From Thermodesulfatator atlanticus DSM 21156 (GTDB lineage Bacteria > Desulfobacterota > Thermodesulfobacteria > Thermodesulfobacteriales > Thermodesulfatatoraceae), in the NCBI RefSeq assembly GCF_000421585.1, contig NZ_ATXH01000005.1, forward strand, positions 1-64,000: a stretch of 64,000 bases of DNA. Direction: 5' to 3'. The notes under the pieces were generated by a model, which had not been told where the DNA came from, made no database searches, and saw only the letters and a list, made by a program, of their open reading frames with translations. Position numbers and translations under genes: made by a program. The stretch's first letter is position 1. Every line of letters starts with the position of its first letter. Below, piece by piece: positions 36,859-44,950 of this stretch.

Positions 36859-37497
36859 TTAGTTTTCGCCGCTACCTGGCGTTTTGTTTTCGTTAGTTTG
36901 TTTATCTGCCGGCTTTTTGGCCACTGCCACTAAAGCCGGGCGAATCACCCTTTCATGAAGGGTATAACCCTTCTGGAAGGTGCGAACTACCGCACCTTCA
37001 GGGTGTTCATGGGTTTCTTCCACGGTTAAGGCCTCATGGATCTCAGGCTGAAAAGCCTCACCAATAGCAACTTCGAATTGTTTTAGACCGAATTTTTCAA
37101 GGGTTTGCAAAAGCCCTTTAAGGGTCAGTTCAATACCCTCTATAAGGGCCTTTACATCTTGGCTTTGTTTTGCGGCCTCAAGGGCCCTTTCTAAGTTATC
37201 CACAAAGGGCAAAAGTTCTTTCATGAAAGTTTCCAGGGCATATTTGAAGTATTCTTCTTTCTCGCGCTTAAAGCTTTTTTTAAGGTTTTCTACCTCTGCT
37301 GCGTAACGCAGCATCATTTCCTTGTATTCTTTGGCTTCTTGTTCTTTCTTTTTGATGAGTTCGATTAGTTCTTCACGGCTTTCAGGGTAAGCTTCCTGAG
37401 CCTTTTCCTGTTTTTCTGCTTCCATATCTATAGTTCCCTCCTCGGTTTTTTTCGCTGGCACACCACCACGATAGAGGTGGTAAACCTTCCCTTCCAT
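36859..37497 (-). CDS. grpE: Nucleotide-exchange factor GrpE
   Basis: 212 residues. A long N-terminal coiled coil (~30-90) precedes the beta domain (QPEIHEALTVEETHEHPEGAV and VIRPALVAVAKKP). It releases ADP from DnaK. ATG 37497 is kept because AGGAG lies eight bases upstream; an internal ATG at 37425 also has a GGAGGG, 13 bases away, so two starts are possible. Confidence 0.94.
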   Translation of the reverse strand: MEGKVYHLYRGGVPAKKTEEGTIDMEAEKQEKAQEAYPESREELIELIKKKEQEAKEYKEMMLRYAAEVENLKKSFKREKEEYFKYALETFMKELLPFVDNLERALEAAKQSQDVKALIEGIELTLKGLLQTLEKFGLKQFEVAIGEAFQPEIHEALTVEETHEHPEGAVVRTFQKGYTLHERVIRPALVAVAKKPADKQTNENKTPGSGEN

Positions 37498-37536
37498 AAG
37501 GCTTACTCCTCTATCGTTTTTTCCTCGAACGAAAAA

Positions 37537-38571
37537 TTAAGTACGCGGGATAAACTTGTCCAGAAGGTGGGAGACAATCTTTGAAGTATAGTCAACAACC
37601 GGGACCACTTTGGAGTAATCCATACGGATAGGGCCGATAACTGCAAGGCCACCCATGGGGTGATTTTTCCCATAAGGAGAGGCCACGGCGCTTAAGTTGC
37701 GGGGGCTGCCAAGCCCTGTTTCAGAGCCAATAAGCACCTGTACTCCGTGGCTGCCCAGGCAACGTTCAATAACTTTGAGGAAAATATTTTTTTCTTCAAA
37801 GGCAGCTAGCAATTCTTTCAGGCGGTTTACGTCTTTGAACTCAGGAATATCAAGGAGTTTTGAAAGCCCCTCGACAATAGGTTCTGTTTTTTCTTTCTCT
37901 TCTTCTTCGAGTTCGGCAAATAGCTTCTCTAAGAACTTGCGCTCAGCTTCGATTTCTTTTAGGAGTTCGTCCCTTGCTTCTTCAAGGGTGAGCCTGGGCA
38001 ACTTGTAGTTCAGGTATTCAGCTAGACGCTCAAGAGATTTTTGCGTGACACTTCGCGGTACCTTGAGCAGGCGGTTAACCACAATGCCACCTTCGGTCAC
38101 TGCCACCACCAGCACAAGGCCTCTGCCCAGGAAGACAAAGTCAATCTTGAGGAGCCGTTCGGTCCCGATTTTGGGGGCAGAAACCACTGAAGGAAAACCC
38201 GTCATCTGGGTGAGAAGTTTTGAGGCCAGACGCAATAATTCTGATAAATCTTCGATTTCTTCGCTTGCAAAGGCTAATTCGATGCGTTCGCGGATGTTTT
38301 CAGGCAAGGGCTCGGCTTCAAGCAAGTTTTCTACGTAGTAGCGAAAGCCTTCTTCTGTGGGGATGCGCCCGGCAGAGACATGGGGCTGGGTTAAGAAGCC
38401 CAGTTCTTCGAGATCCGCCATGATGTTGCGTACGGTGGCCGGCGAAAGAGGAGGCCTAAGGCGCTTTGAGACCGTGCGCGAGCCCACAGGCTCAGCGTGG
38501 CGGATGTAGTCTTCCACCACAATGGTAAGGACCTGGCGGTATCTTTCTGACAGTTCGAATGCTTCAAACAT
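37537..38571 (-). CDS. hrcA: Heat-shock repressor HrcA
   Basis: 344 residues. N-terminal winged helix (VEDYIRHAEPVGSRTVSKRL, NIMADLEELGFLTQPH), then the GAF-like and dimerisation parts (GPIRMDYSKVVPVVDYTSKI). HrcA normally binds CIRCE; no CIRCE palindrome was seen in front of hrcA, grpE or dnaK. The gene begins 17 bases after psiE, so it may be read from an upstream promoter. Confidence 0.95.
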   Translation of the reverse strand: MFEAFELSERYRQVLTIVVEDYIRHAEPVGSRTVSKRLRPPLSPATVRNIMADLEELGFLTQPHVSAGRIPTEEGFRYYVENLLEAEPLPENIRERIELAFASEEIEDLSELLRLASKLLTQMTGFPSVVSAPKIGTERLLKIDFVFLGRGLVLVVAVTEGGIVVNRLLKVPRSVTQKSLERLAEYLNYKLPRLTLEEARDELLKEIEAERKFLEKLFAELEEEEKEKTEPIVEGLSKLLDIPEFKDVNRLKELLAAFEEKNIFLKVIERCLGSHGVQVLIGSETGLGSPRNLSAVASPYGKNHPMGGLAVIGPIRMDYSKVVPVVDYTSKIVSHLLDKFIPRT

Positions 38572-38588
38572 TTTAGCCCCAATTGCTG

Positions 38589-39071
38589 CTATTTTACTCC
38601 AGTGCCTGTACTAAAGCAGCGTCTCAGAATAATAATACCCGCCACAAAAGAAAGAATCAAAACAATAAGAAGAGCCGTCTCAAGCATATAATGTTTAAAA
38701 ATAGTCTCTGTTACAACTTTTCCTTCTGGTGGATGGGCGATTTCTACCGAAAGAACCAATATTCTCCGCACAGAAGCAATGATACCGATCATCAAGAAAG
38801 GTTCTATGGCAAGTTTAATCGAGCCTTTAAGGGTAATTTTGATGGTGTGAAGTATTTCAAGGAGCATCAAGGCCAAAAGGGCTCTATCCAATACGAAAAA
38901 AACAAAGTAGATGGGGTGCCCTTCCTTTAAATAGTGCCACCATGAGGTAAAAATCTCAAAAAAGATAAAAATAACCGCTAAAACCAGCGAAAGAATAAGA
39001 AGGGTATAAAGCCCTATTTCGATACGATCGTAAAAATCAAATAGAACTGATTTCTTTTTTGTCGTTTTCAT
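38589..39071 (-). CDS. psiE: PsiE-family membrane protein
   Basis: 160 residues with about four helices. The stretch IEIGLYTLLILSLVLAVIFI and the LLEILHTIKITL / IEPFLMIGIIASVRRIL regions match the phosphate-starvation-inducible PsiE family. Function unknown even in E. coli. It is four bases from the phosphatase gene. Confidence 0.85.
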   Translation of the reverse strand: MKTTKKKSVLFDFYDRIEIGLYTLLILSLVLAVIFIFFEIFTSWWHYLKEGHPIYFVFFVLDRALLALMLLEILHTIKITLKGSIKLAIEPFLMIGIIASVRRILVLSVEIAHPPEGKVVTETIFKHYMLETALLIVLILSFVAGIIILRRCFSTGTGVK

Positions 39072-39075
39072 GGCC

Positions 39076-39711
39076 TTAGACCAGCCAGGAATTACTATTT
39101 AATTTTTCAGGGTCTAGATCGTAAGGGGCATTGACCAGACGAACCAGAGGATCTTCCGTATAAAAATCAATAAGATTGATGGCGCCGTAGTCAATCTGAA
39201 GACGGAAGAAATTTTTAAGGGAAGCCCCAAGCGCCCAAAGGATTACCACCCGTAGCAGGCCGCCGTGGGTAAAAAAAACAACGTTTTCACCGGAAAACTT
39301 CTCGCATGCCTCTTTAATCACTGAAAGGGCCCTTTCCCTTAAGTCTTTTAAAGTTTCACCTTGAGGAGGTTTTATCTTGCTTGGGTCCTTAAGCCTTTCT
39401 TGAAAAGCTGGAATCTTTAAAAGCTCATCGTAAGACTTGCCTGACCAGGCTCCAAAATCAATTTCGCGTAGCTCTTTACGGACAATTAGGGGAAGGTCTT
39501 TTTTCTGGGCCAGCAGTTCGGCGGGGTATTTGGCCCGTGAGAGGTCACTTGCGTAAACCGCAGCAAGGGGCAACTTTTCCAGGTTTTTTACAAGTAATTC
39601 GCTTTGCCTTATGCCTTCAGGGGCAAGCGGAATATCATGCTGGCTGTAAAGGACCCCTGGGCGGCCGCTAACTTTTCCGTGGCGTATCAAGATAAGCCGT
39701 GTAGGCTTCAT
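39076..39711 (-). CDS. Histidine phosphatase (phosphoglycerate mutase-like)
   Basis: 211 residues. The RHG motif LIRHGKVSGRP carries the catalytic histidine; the second histidine is in VVFFTHGGLLRVV. Similar to cobalamin pathway alpha-ribazole phosphatase and other small histidine phosphatases; substrate not resolved. Its start overlaps the YkgJ-like gene by four bases. Confidence 0.88.
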   Translation of the reverse strand: MKPTRLILIRHGKVSGRPGVLYSQHDIPLAPEGIRQSELLVKNLEKLPLAAVYASDLSRAKYPAELLAQKKDLPLIVRKELREIDFGAWSGKSYDELLKIPAFQERLKDPSKIKPPQGETLKDLRERALSVIKEACEKFSGENVVFFTHGGLLRVVILWALGASLKNFFRLQIDYGAINLIDFYTEDPLVRLVNAPYDLDPEKLNSNSWLV

Positions 39712-40499
39712 GAAAAAGCTTCTCCAAGGAAACTCAAGGCCTCTTTAGGCTTAATTTTTTCTTTCACTTCATCAAGCAAGTCTTTGAAGGTCTTGTCCTT
39801 TACAGGGTGGCGATAAAGCCTCCCCAAAATAGGCCTGAGGTAATCTTCGTGTTGGGGCGGGATGGCAAAATCCGGTGCTTCGCGATTAGCCAAAAGCTCC
39901 GGGGGGATAACGAGTTCTTCAGGGTTTTTACCTTCTTTTTCGAAGAAAAAGAGCAAGAGGTCGATATAATTGCCGTAGAGGCCGGCAAGGTCTATTTCTT
40001 CAAGAAGCTGCATAAATACCATGGTAAGAGAAAAAAACTCCGGGGGCACCACGGCCTCACCTTCTTCGCGACAGCGTTTAAGCGAAAAAAAAGTACGACA
40101 AGAAAGCGGCCTCATTTCATAAATTTGGCAAAGGCCTTTGGTATCAAGAAAGGGACAGGGCTCAAAGCAAAAGCCTTCATCAAGTGGAGGCTCCTTGCCA
40201 GCCATATAAAGGGCAGCCATTTCATTGGGGGTTACCTTCGGGCGCAAACGTTCCTTTCCCTGATAAGGCTTAAGCCTATCCTGCCAGCGCTTTTTTTCTT
40301 CTGAAGAAAGCGAGTCTAATAGGTTAAGGGCTTCTATGCCGGTGGCGAGAACATTTACCGTGCAACAATCTGCACACCCTGGCTCACAAACAAAAGAAAA
40401 TTTACCGGCCTCTTCTTCAAAAACTTCGTAAAGTCCTTTTAAGAGGAGCTTTTTTTCTTCAAGGGCTACGTCTAGTTTAACAGGCATTAAACCGATCAC
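39708..40499 (-). CDS. YkgJ-family cysteine-cluster protein
   Basis: 263 residues. The family cluster is visible: CEPGCADCC (early), then CFEPCPFL, GLCQIYEMRPLSCRTFF. It probably binds zinc or an Fe-S centre; biochemical role unknown. GTG 40499 has AGGAGG eight bases upstream and overlaps the LapA stop (GTGA). A second protein with a similar cluster is encoded at 32021. Confidence 0.85.
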   Translation of the reverse strand: MIGLMPVKLDVALEEKKLLLKGLYEVFEEEAGKFSFVCEPGCADCCTVNVLATGIEALNLLDSLSSEEKKRWQDRLKPYQGKERLRPKVTPNEMAALYMAGKEPPLDEGFCFEPCPFLDTKGLCQIYEMRPLSCRTFFSLKRCREEGEAVVPPEFFSLTMVFMQLLEEIDLAGLYGNYIDLLLFFFEKEGKNPEELVIPPELLANREAPDFAIPPQHEDYLRPILGRLYRHPVKDKTFKDLLDEVKEKIKPKEALSFLGEAFS

Positions 40500-40798
40500 T
40501 TAGCGGCCTCCTGGGTGGATTGGTTTGTCTGGGCCTTTTCAAGTTCTTTTAGTTTTTTTTCGAGTTCGCGGATTTTTCGCTGTTTATCAAAAAGCTCTTT
40601 ACGCCTTTTAATCCTTCCAGGGATGGAGATAAGGAGTACCAGTAACATACCGGCCAATATGGCAATGATTATCAAAACAGCCAGCGAACTTTCAAACTGC
40701 CAGACAAGGAACTTTACCGTTACAGGCGCTGCGTTTTGGATGGCAAAAACTGCAATAAAGATTCCCAGGACCGCAGCCAAAATAAGGTAAATTTCCAT
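40496..40798 (-). CDS. LapA-domain small membrane protein
   Basis: 100 residues. Two membrane helices (IYLILAAVLGIFIAVFAIQN and LAVLIIIAILAGMLLVLLIS) and a charged coiled-coil tail, as in LapA/LapB-associated and DUF1049 proteins, which in E. coli help control LPS synthesis. ATG 40798 has AGGAGA upstream. First gene of the minus run that leads to hrcA-grpE-dnaK. Confidence 0.85.
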   Translation of the reverse strand: MEIYLILAAVLGIFIAVFAIQNAAPVTVKFLVWQFESSLAVLIIIAILAGMLLVLLISIPGRIKRRKELFDKQRKIRELEKKLKELEKAQTNQSTQEAAK

Positions 40799-40861
40799 GG
40801 TTAGTCTCCTGTTTGGGCTTCTAAAATTTTGCAAAAGATTCTAATATGAAAAAGCTTTCCT

Positions 40862-41551
40862 ATGAAGGATTTAATTATTTACGAAGATAATCATTTGTTG
40901 GTGGTGGAAAAGCCTGGGGGGCTCCTGGTTCAGGGAGACCAAACAGGAGACATGTCTCTTTTTGCCATGGTCAAAAAATACCTGAAAGAAGAATACCAAA
41001 AGCCCGGAAACGTCTATCTTGGCCTGGTGCATCGGCTAGACCGGGTGACCTCAGGGGTGGTGGTTTTTGCCAAAACATCAAAGGCTGCTGAGCGGCTTTC
41101 CAAGGCCTTTCGCGAAAAGAAAGTCAAAAAGCACTATCTTGCCGTGGTGCATGGTATCCCTCCTGAAAAAGGCGTGTTTCAGGACCGTCTTGCCTGGGAC
41201 GAAAAAAAGAGGCGAGCCTATGTCTCTTCCAAGGGCAAGGAGGCAAGCCTTGCTTTTCTCAGGCTTCTCAAAAAAGGGAAGAAGTCTCTTTTGTTGGTTC
41301 AGCCCCTTACCGGACGCAAACACCAAATACGGGTCCAGCTTGCCGCGCGCAAACATCCCATTGTAGGAGATATCAAGTACGGTTCAAAAGAGCGTGTCTA
41401 TTTCGGAAGGGCCATTTTGTTGCATGCCTGGCGTATTGTTTTCCCACATCCTACCAGGGATGAAATCATGAAGTTTGAGGCAGGGCTTCCTTTTTATTGG
41501 CCCAGGGAGTTTTTACCTCCTCAAGGAATTCCATGGCCAAAAAGCGAGTAA
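40862..41551 (+). CDS. RluA-family RNA pseudouridine synthase
   Basis: 229 residues, no S4 domain. The catalytic aspartate is in HRLDRVTSGVVVFAKT, and GRKHQIRVQLA is the family's second motif. It isomerises uridine in rRNA or tRNA; the target site cannot be told. No ribosome site is obvious at ATG 40862; a TAATAT at 40842-40847 may be the -10. Confidence 0.9.
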   Translation: MKDLIIYEDNHLLVVEKPGGLLVQGDQTGDMSLFAMVKKYLKEEYQKPGNVYLGLVHRLDRVTSGVVVFAKTSKAAERLSKAFREKKVKKHYLAVVHGIPPEKGVFQDRLAWDEKKRRAYVSSKGKEASLAFLRLLKKGKKSLLLVQPLTGRKHQIRVQLAARKHPIVGDIKYGSKERVYFGRAILLHAWRIVFPHPTRDEIMKFEAGLPFYWPREFLPPQGIPWPKSE

Positions 41552-41819
41552 TAGCCAGCAATTCTTTCGTTAACACCTGCTATTAGGAGGCTCTAAACCT
41601 AATCTTCTGATCCGTAGGCGAAGAACCTGCCCTGAGCTACAGGCGAAGGGATACACTAATCGAACCTTAGATGCTTCGGGCCCAACGGGCCCTCAGCACG
41701 ACAAGGTGGGGGTGTGGATGCTTTGGTCGCTAACGCTTCTCCAGCATGCAAGTTCATAAGTTGTCATCTTGATCCTAAGTAATGAGGGGCAAGCGAAGGC
41801 TTCACAGATAAAATTTTTC

Positions 41820-41921
41820 GAAATCTTTGCAAAATTGCTACGAGCAGTGTTGCAAGCACAACTACCGGATCCGTTCCCGCTTTTCTCCCGAAAAATGAGA
41901 ACGGATCCTTGCAAAGGTCTC
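41820..41921. repeat. Composite nested inverted repeat (palindromic repeat copy 3)
   Basis: Outer arms gaaatctttgcaa (41820-41832) and ttgcaaaggtctc (41909-41921) enclose the inner palindrome ggatccgttcccgctttt / aaaaatgagaacggatcc (41867-41908). The outer arms match those of the 57726 element and the inner one matches 4423, 26224 and 47458. It is the most complete member of the family and looks like a small non-autonomous element. Confidence 0.75.
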
Positions 41922-41960
41922 TTTTCATAAAAATGGCCAGTCCCTAAAAATCAATTGTTA

Positions 41961-41989
41961 TTGACACTGAGTTGCATGAAGGTTAACTT
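41961..41989 (+). promoter_or_regulatory. Sigma-70-type promoter for the DUF5320 gene
   Basis: TTGACA (41961-41966), 17-base spacer, TAACTT (41984-41989); start codon 30 bases downstream with GGAGG between. Confidence 0.6.
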
Positions 41990-42019
41990 ATTTGCGAATC
42001 CACCGTGAGGAGGTTGGCC

Positions 42020-42403
42020 ATGCCAGGACTAGACAGAACTGGACCTTTGGGAGAAGGTCCCATGACAGGAAGGGGTTTAGGCAGGTGCACCCCAGAAGGC
42101 CGCAGGCTTCTTGAGTCTTTTGGCCCGGGTTTTGGAAGGGGCTTTCGCTGGGGTTTTGGTTGGCGAGGAGGATTTGGTCGTGGCCGCGGTCGTGGATGGG
42201 GCCGTGGTTGGGGTAGAGGATGGGAGCGAGGCTGGTGTTGGCGTTTCTTTGGTGGCTTCGGCCCAGGTTGGGGCTTTCGGCGCTGGCTTGCCAGCTTAAG
42301 CCCCGAAGAAAAAAAGGCCTTTCTTGAGGAAGAAGCAGCCTTTTACCGGGAACGCTTAAAAGAGATCGAAGAAGAACTTACTAGTGAAGGAAAAGAAGAA
42401 TAA
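42020..42403 (+). CDS. DUF5320 Gly/Arg/Trp-rich protein
   Basis: 127 residues. MPGLDRTGPLGEGPMTGRGLG is the DUF5320 start, followed by a low-complexity centre of GRG, GWG and RGW units (residues ~35-85) and a helical acidic C-terminus (LSPEEKKAFLEEEAAFYRERL). DUF5320 genes are common beside NifX/NifB-like iron-molybdenum cofactor proteins in anaerobes, but none is here. ATG 42020 has GGAGG upstream. It has its own promoter and terminator. Confidence 0.85.
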   Translation: MPGLDRTGPLGEGPMTGRGLGRCTPEGRRLLESFGPGFGRGFRWGFGWRGGFGRGRGRGWGRGWGRGWERGWCWRFFGGFGPGWGFRRWLASLSPEEKKAFLEEEAAFYRERLKEIEEELTSEGKEE

Positions 42404-42408
42404 GCTTT

Positions 42409-42439
42409 GCGGAAGGCCTGAAGGGCCTTCCGCTTTCTC
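42409..42439 (+). terminator. Terminator after the DUF5320 gene
   Basis: Stem gcggaaggcc / ggccttccgc with a 5-base loop, then tttctct; six bases after the stop. Confidence 0.75.
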
Positions 42440-42441
42440 TC

Positions 42442-43468
42442 ATGTATAGCTTTATAAAGCGCCTTTTAGGACGCGTTGTCCGTCCCAAATTACGTTCCGC
42501 TCAGATAGAGATTTCGACTTTTTGCCAACTCAGGTGTTTCATGTGTCCTCATCATCTATTTTTTGATCAGTGGCAACACACACATGGATTTTACCCTTTT
42601 TCAAAGGATACCTTTCTCTGCCTTTGATTTTGTTCATTTACAGGGATGGGGAGAACCTTTGCTCCATCCCAAAGTCCTTGATTTTATTTCTTATGCGGCA
42701 CATTTTACGCGTGTAGGACTTACCACTAACGGGATATTGCTAGAAAAACTCATCCCGTGCCTTGAAAGCCTTGATTATCTTGCCATCTCTGTTGCCAGTG
42801 CCAAAGAGGAAAAACACAAGCGTCTTCGAAAGACTAGCCTTAAGGATATTCTTGCCCAGGTAAAGCTCATTGCCCAGAAGTCTTCGCGGCCAAAGCTTGT
42901 GTTTGCTACTATTATGCTTACCGACACCATAGAAGAACTCCCGGATTTAGTCCTTCTGGCGCAGGAATGCGGGGTTGATGAGGTAATTGCCAACAATCTT
43001 GATTATATTCCTTCCCGTGAGCTCGCCGAAAAAGCCGTTTTTCTCCGGGAAACAAATACTAAATACTCAAAATTCGTCGAAAAGGCCCAAGAGACGGCTC
43101 AAAAAACAGGCGTTAAATTGGTAGTCAAAAATTGCAAGCCAGAAGAGGTCCTTGTTTGCGCGGAAAATCCTACCAATTCATGTTTTGTCACGGTAGAGGG
43201 AAAAATAAGCCCCTGTGTCTATCTTCACTTACCCACCAAAGAAAGCCATATCCCTCGCTTTTTTAACGGCAATGAACTTTTAGTCCCCAAGGTATATTTT
43301 GGTTCCTTAAAGGACGAGCCTTTTGAAAAAATTTGGCATAAAAAGGTTTATCGGGATTTTCGCCTGACTTTTGAACGACGAGAACAGGCGCTTTATCAAT
43401 CCCTGGTGCTTGAAATCCCGGAATTACCTTCCCCCTGCCGCACCTGCTACAAGGCCTTTGGAGTTTAG
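42442..43468 (+). pseudogene. Radical SAM/SPASM-type protein gene with a frameshift
   Basis: Two reading frames make one recognisable protein of ~340 residues. The first (from ATG 42442) carries the radical SAM motif CQLRCFMC; the second continues with HMDF...VHLQGWGEPLLHP and ends with SPASM-like cysteines (NSCFVTVEGKISPCVYL, PSPCRTCYKAFG). The frames join around 42571-42584 at a short CA run (caacacacacatgg). Restoring one CA pair would give a continuous WQHTHMDF, as in relatives, so a two-base loss or a sequencing error is likely. A T6 run at 42559-42564 is a second candidate site. Substrate unknown. Confidence 0.75.
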
Positions 43469-43496
43469 GCGAAATACTTTTGTAACAAACGTCTAC

Positions 43497-43523
43497 TCAA
43501 GGAAAAAATCTATTCGTCGATAA
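43497..43523 (+). promoter_or_regulatory. Candidate sigma-28 (FliA-type) promoter of the hydrogenase-receptor operon
   Basis: TCAAGGAA (43497-43504), exactly 11 bases, GTCGATAA (43516-43523). The known FliA consensus is TAAAGTTT-N11-GCCGATAA: seven of eight -10 bases and four of the first five -35 bases match. The expected start (~43530) leaves a ~37-base leader with a GGAGGG ribosome site. Found by eye only. Confidence 0.4.
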
Positions 43524-43567
43524 AAAATTCTAAAGCAGAAAATTCTTAAATTAGGGCAGGAGGGCAG

Positions 43568-44950
43568 ATGCTACACAAGAGTACCATTGCGCCATTAACG
43601 CGTATAGAAGGGCATCTTAAGGTAGATGTTGTTCTTGATGGCGGAAGGGTCAAAGACGCTCGCGCAATAGGAGAAACTTATCGGGGAATTGAAAAGATTC
43701 TCTGCGGGCGAAGACCACTTGATGCCGTGCGTATTGTGCAACGCCTTTGTGGCGTGTGTCACGAGGCCCATGGCATTGCTGCGGCGAGAGCTCTCGCCCC
43801 AATCTATCGGGTGGAGCCACCTCCAAATGCCCGTTACATGTTTGATGCGGTGCTTGGTCTCCATCTCACCTGTGACCACCTGATACACTTTTACCAGATG
43901 ACACTTCCTGATTACGTGGATTTTTCTCTCGCAAAAGATGCCCCCTTCTTTCTACAGAATGGCTGCTTTCCAGACTCCATAAAATCCAGCCAGGAAGTCA
44001 GGCACTACCTTGAAAGCTACTCTCGTTCTCTTGAGATGGTAGCTCGAGGCGGACGGGCCATGGCTGTTTTTACCGGAAAAGTCCCTTTCGGGCACAGTAT
44101 TTTCCCAGGAGGCTTCACCACCAGGCCTACTGCGGAGGAGATTTTTAGCGCCCGTGAAAATACCGCACTTTTACTCAACTTCGTAAAGGAAGTTTATCTT
44201 CCTGACGTAAAAAGGCTCGCCAGAAGTTTTCCAGCTTATTTTTCTGTGGGCAAAGGGCCAGGAAATCTCCTGGCCTTTGGTGGCCTTAAGGCCCTTTCAA
44301 AGCCTGTTTTTGCGCCGGGTGTTTATTTAAACGGCCAAAAAGAGCCCTTTGATCCCAAAAACATCTTTGAAGACACAAAATACTCTTACTATCGGGACGA
44401 TCGTCCCTTTCCCAAAAAAGAAGAAGGCTATTCTTGGGTTAAGGCCCCTCGATACGGTGGAAGACCCATGGAGCTTACGCCCCTTGGGCGCCTCTGGCTT
44501 ACGCCAGGGCTTAAAGAACGCCTGATAGCAGAATTAAAAGGCCTTGGCCAGCCAGAAGAAGCAGCCTTTTCCGTAATGGGAAGACACCTTGCCCGGGCCC
44601 TTGAAGCCGAAGTCCTTTTAAAGCACGCCCTTGCGTGCCTGGAAAGAATAGACCCTGATGCTCCCAATATGGTTGACGTTGATCCAGAGGCTGACATCTC
44701 GGGGGAAAACACCGCTTTTTCGCAGGCTGCCCGTGGAGACCTCCTGCACCGTATCAAAGTTTCGCAGGGACGTGTGTCACAATACAACGTGATTACTCCC
44801 ACCACCTGGAATTTTTCGCCTCGAGATGCTTCAGGGATCCCGGGGCCTGTGGAGCAGGCTTTGATTGGCCTTAAAGTTTCTTCGGATTTACGGGAAGTTG
44901 GCCGGGTGGTGCGAAGCTTTGATCCCTGTATGGCTTGCAGTGTGCATTAA
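43568..44950 (+). CDS. NiFe hydrogenase large subunit without C-terminal extension
   Basis: 460 residues. Active-site ligands are complete: L1 motif RLCGVCHEAHG (Cys61, Cys64, His68) and L2 motif DPCMACSVH (Cys454, Cys457, His460). RIEGH near the N-terminus and ITPTTWNFSPRD are also conserved. The protein ends exactly at the L2 histidine, so there is no tail for a maturation protease to remove; sensory HoxC/HupV-type and CooH-type subunits are known to share this. It precedes the small subunit gene, reversing the common order. ATG 43568 has GGAGGG upstream. No hyp or protease genes are in the window. Confidence 0.93.
   Translation: MLHKSTIAPLTRIEGHLKVDVVLDGGRVKDARAIGETYRGIEKILCGRRPLDAVRIVQRLCGVCHEAHGIAAARALAPIYRVEPPPNARYMFDAVLGLHLTCDHLIHFYQMTLPDYVDFSLAKDAPFFLQNGCFPDSIKSSQEVRHYLESYSRSLEMVARGGRAMAVFTGKVPFGHSIFPGGFTTRPTAEEIFSARENTALLLNFVKEVYLPDVKRLARSFPAYFSVGKGPGNLLAFGGLKALSKPVFAPGVYLNGQKEPFDPKNIFEDTKYSYYRDDRPFPKKEEGYSWVKAPRYGGRPMELTPLGRLWLTPGLKERLIAELKGLGQPEEAAFSVMGRHLARALEAEVLLKHALACLERIDPDAPNMVDVDPEADISGENTAFSQAARGDLLHRIKVSQGRVSQYNVITPTTWNFSPRDASGIPGPVEQALIGLKVSSDLREVGRVVRSFDPCMACSVH

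Larger units (their letters stand above)
41552..42019. other. 468-base intergenic region, repeat remnants
   Basis: No convincing gene or tRNA. It contains degenerate pieces resembling the tgtcatcctgagc-type dispersed repeats of many bacteria (around 41627-41660 and 41761-41800), a small gggcccaacgggccc palindrome (41678-41692), the composite repeat at 41820-41921 and a good promoter at 41961-41989. Confidence 0.55.

Noticed and set aside
36834-38620. CIRCE operator for HrcA
   Set aside because: GGCACTGGAGT upstream of hrcA looks partly similar but lacks the inverted half at the correct spacing.
41552-42019. tRNA or small RNA gene in the long gap
   Set aside because: No cloverleaf, CCA end or known RNA motif could be traced; the inverted repeats there fit the dispersed repeat family.
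42442-43468. Programmed ribosomal frameshifting in the radical SAM gene
   Set aside because: The junction lacks a classic slippery heptamer with a downstream structure at the right place, and a simple two-base loss in a CA run explains it better.
43469-43567. Sigma-54 promoter for the hydrogenase operon
   Set aside because: Uptake hydrogenases often use sigma-54, but no GG-N10-GC element was found; the sigma-28-like site fits better.
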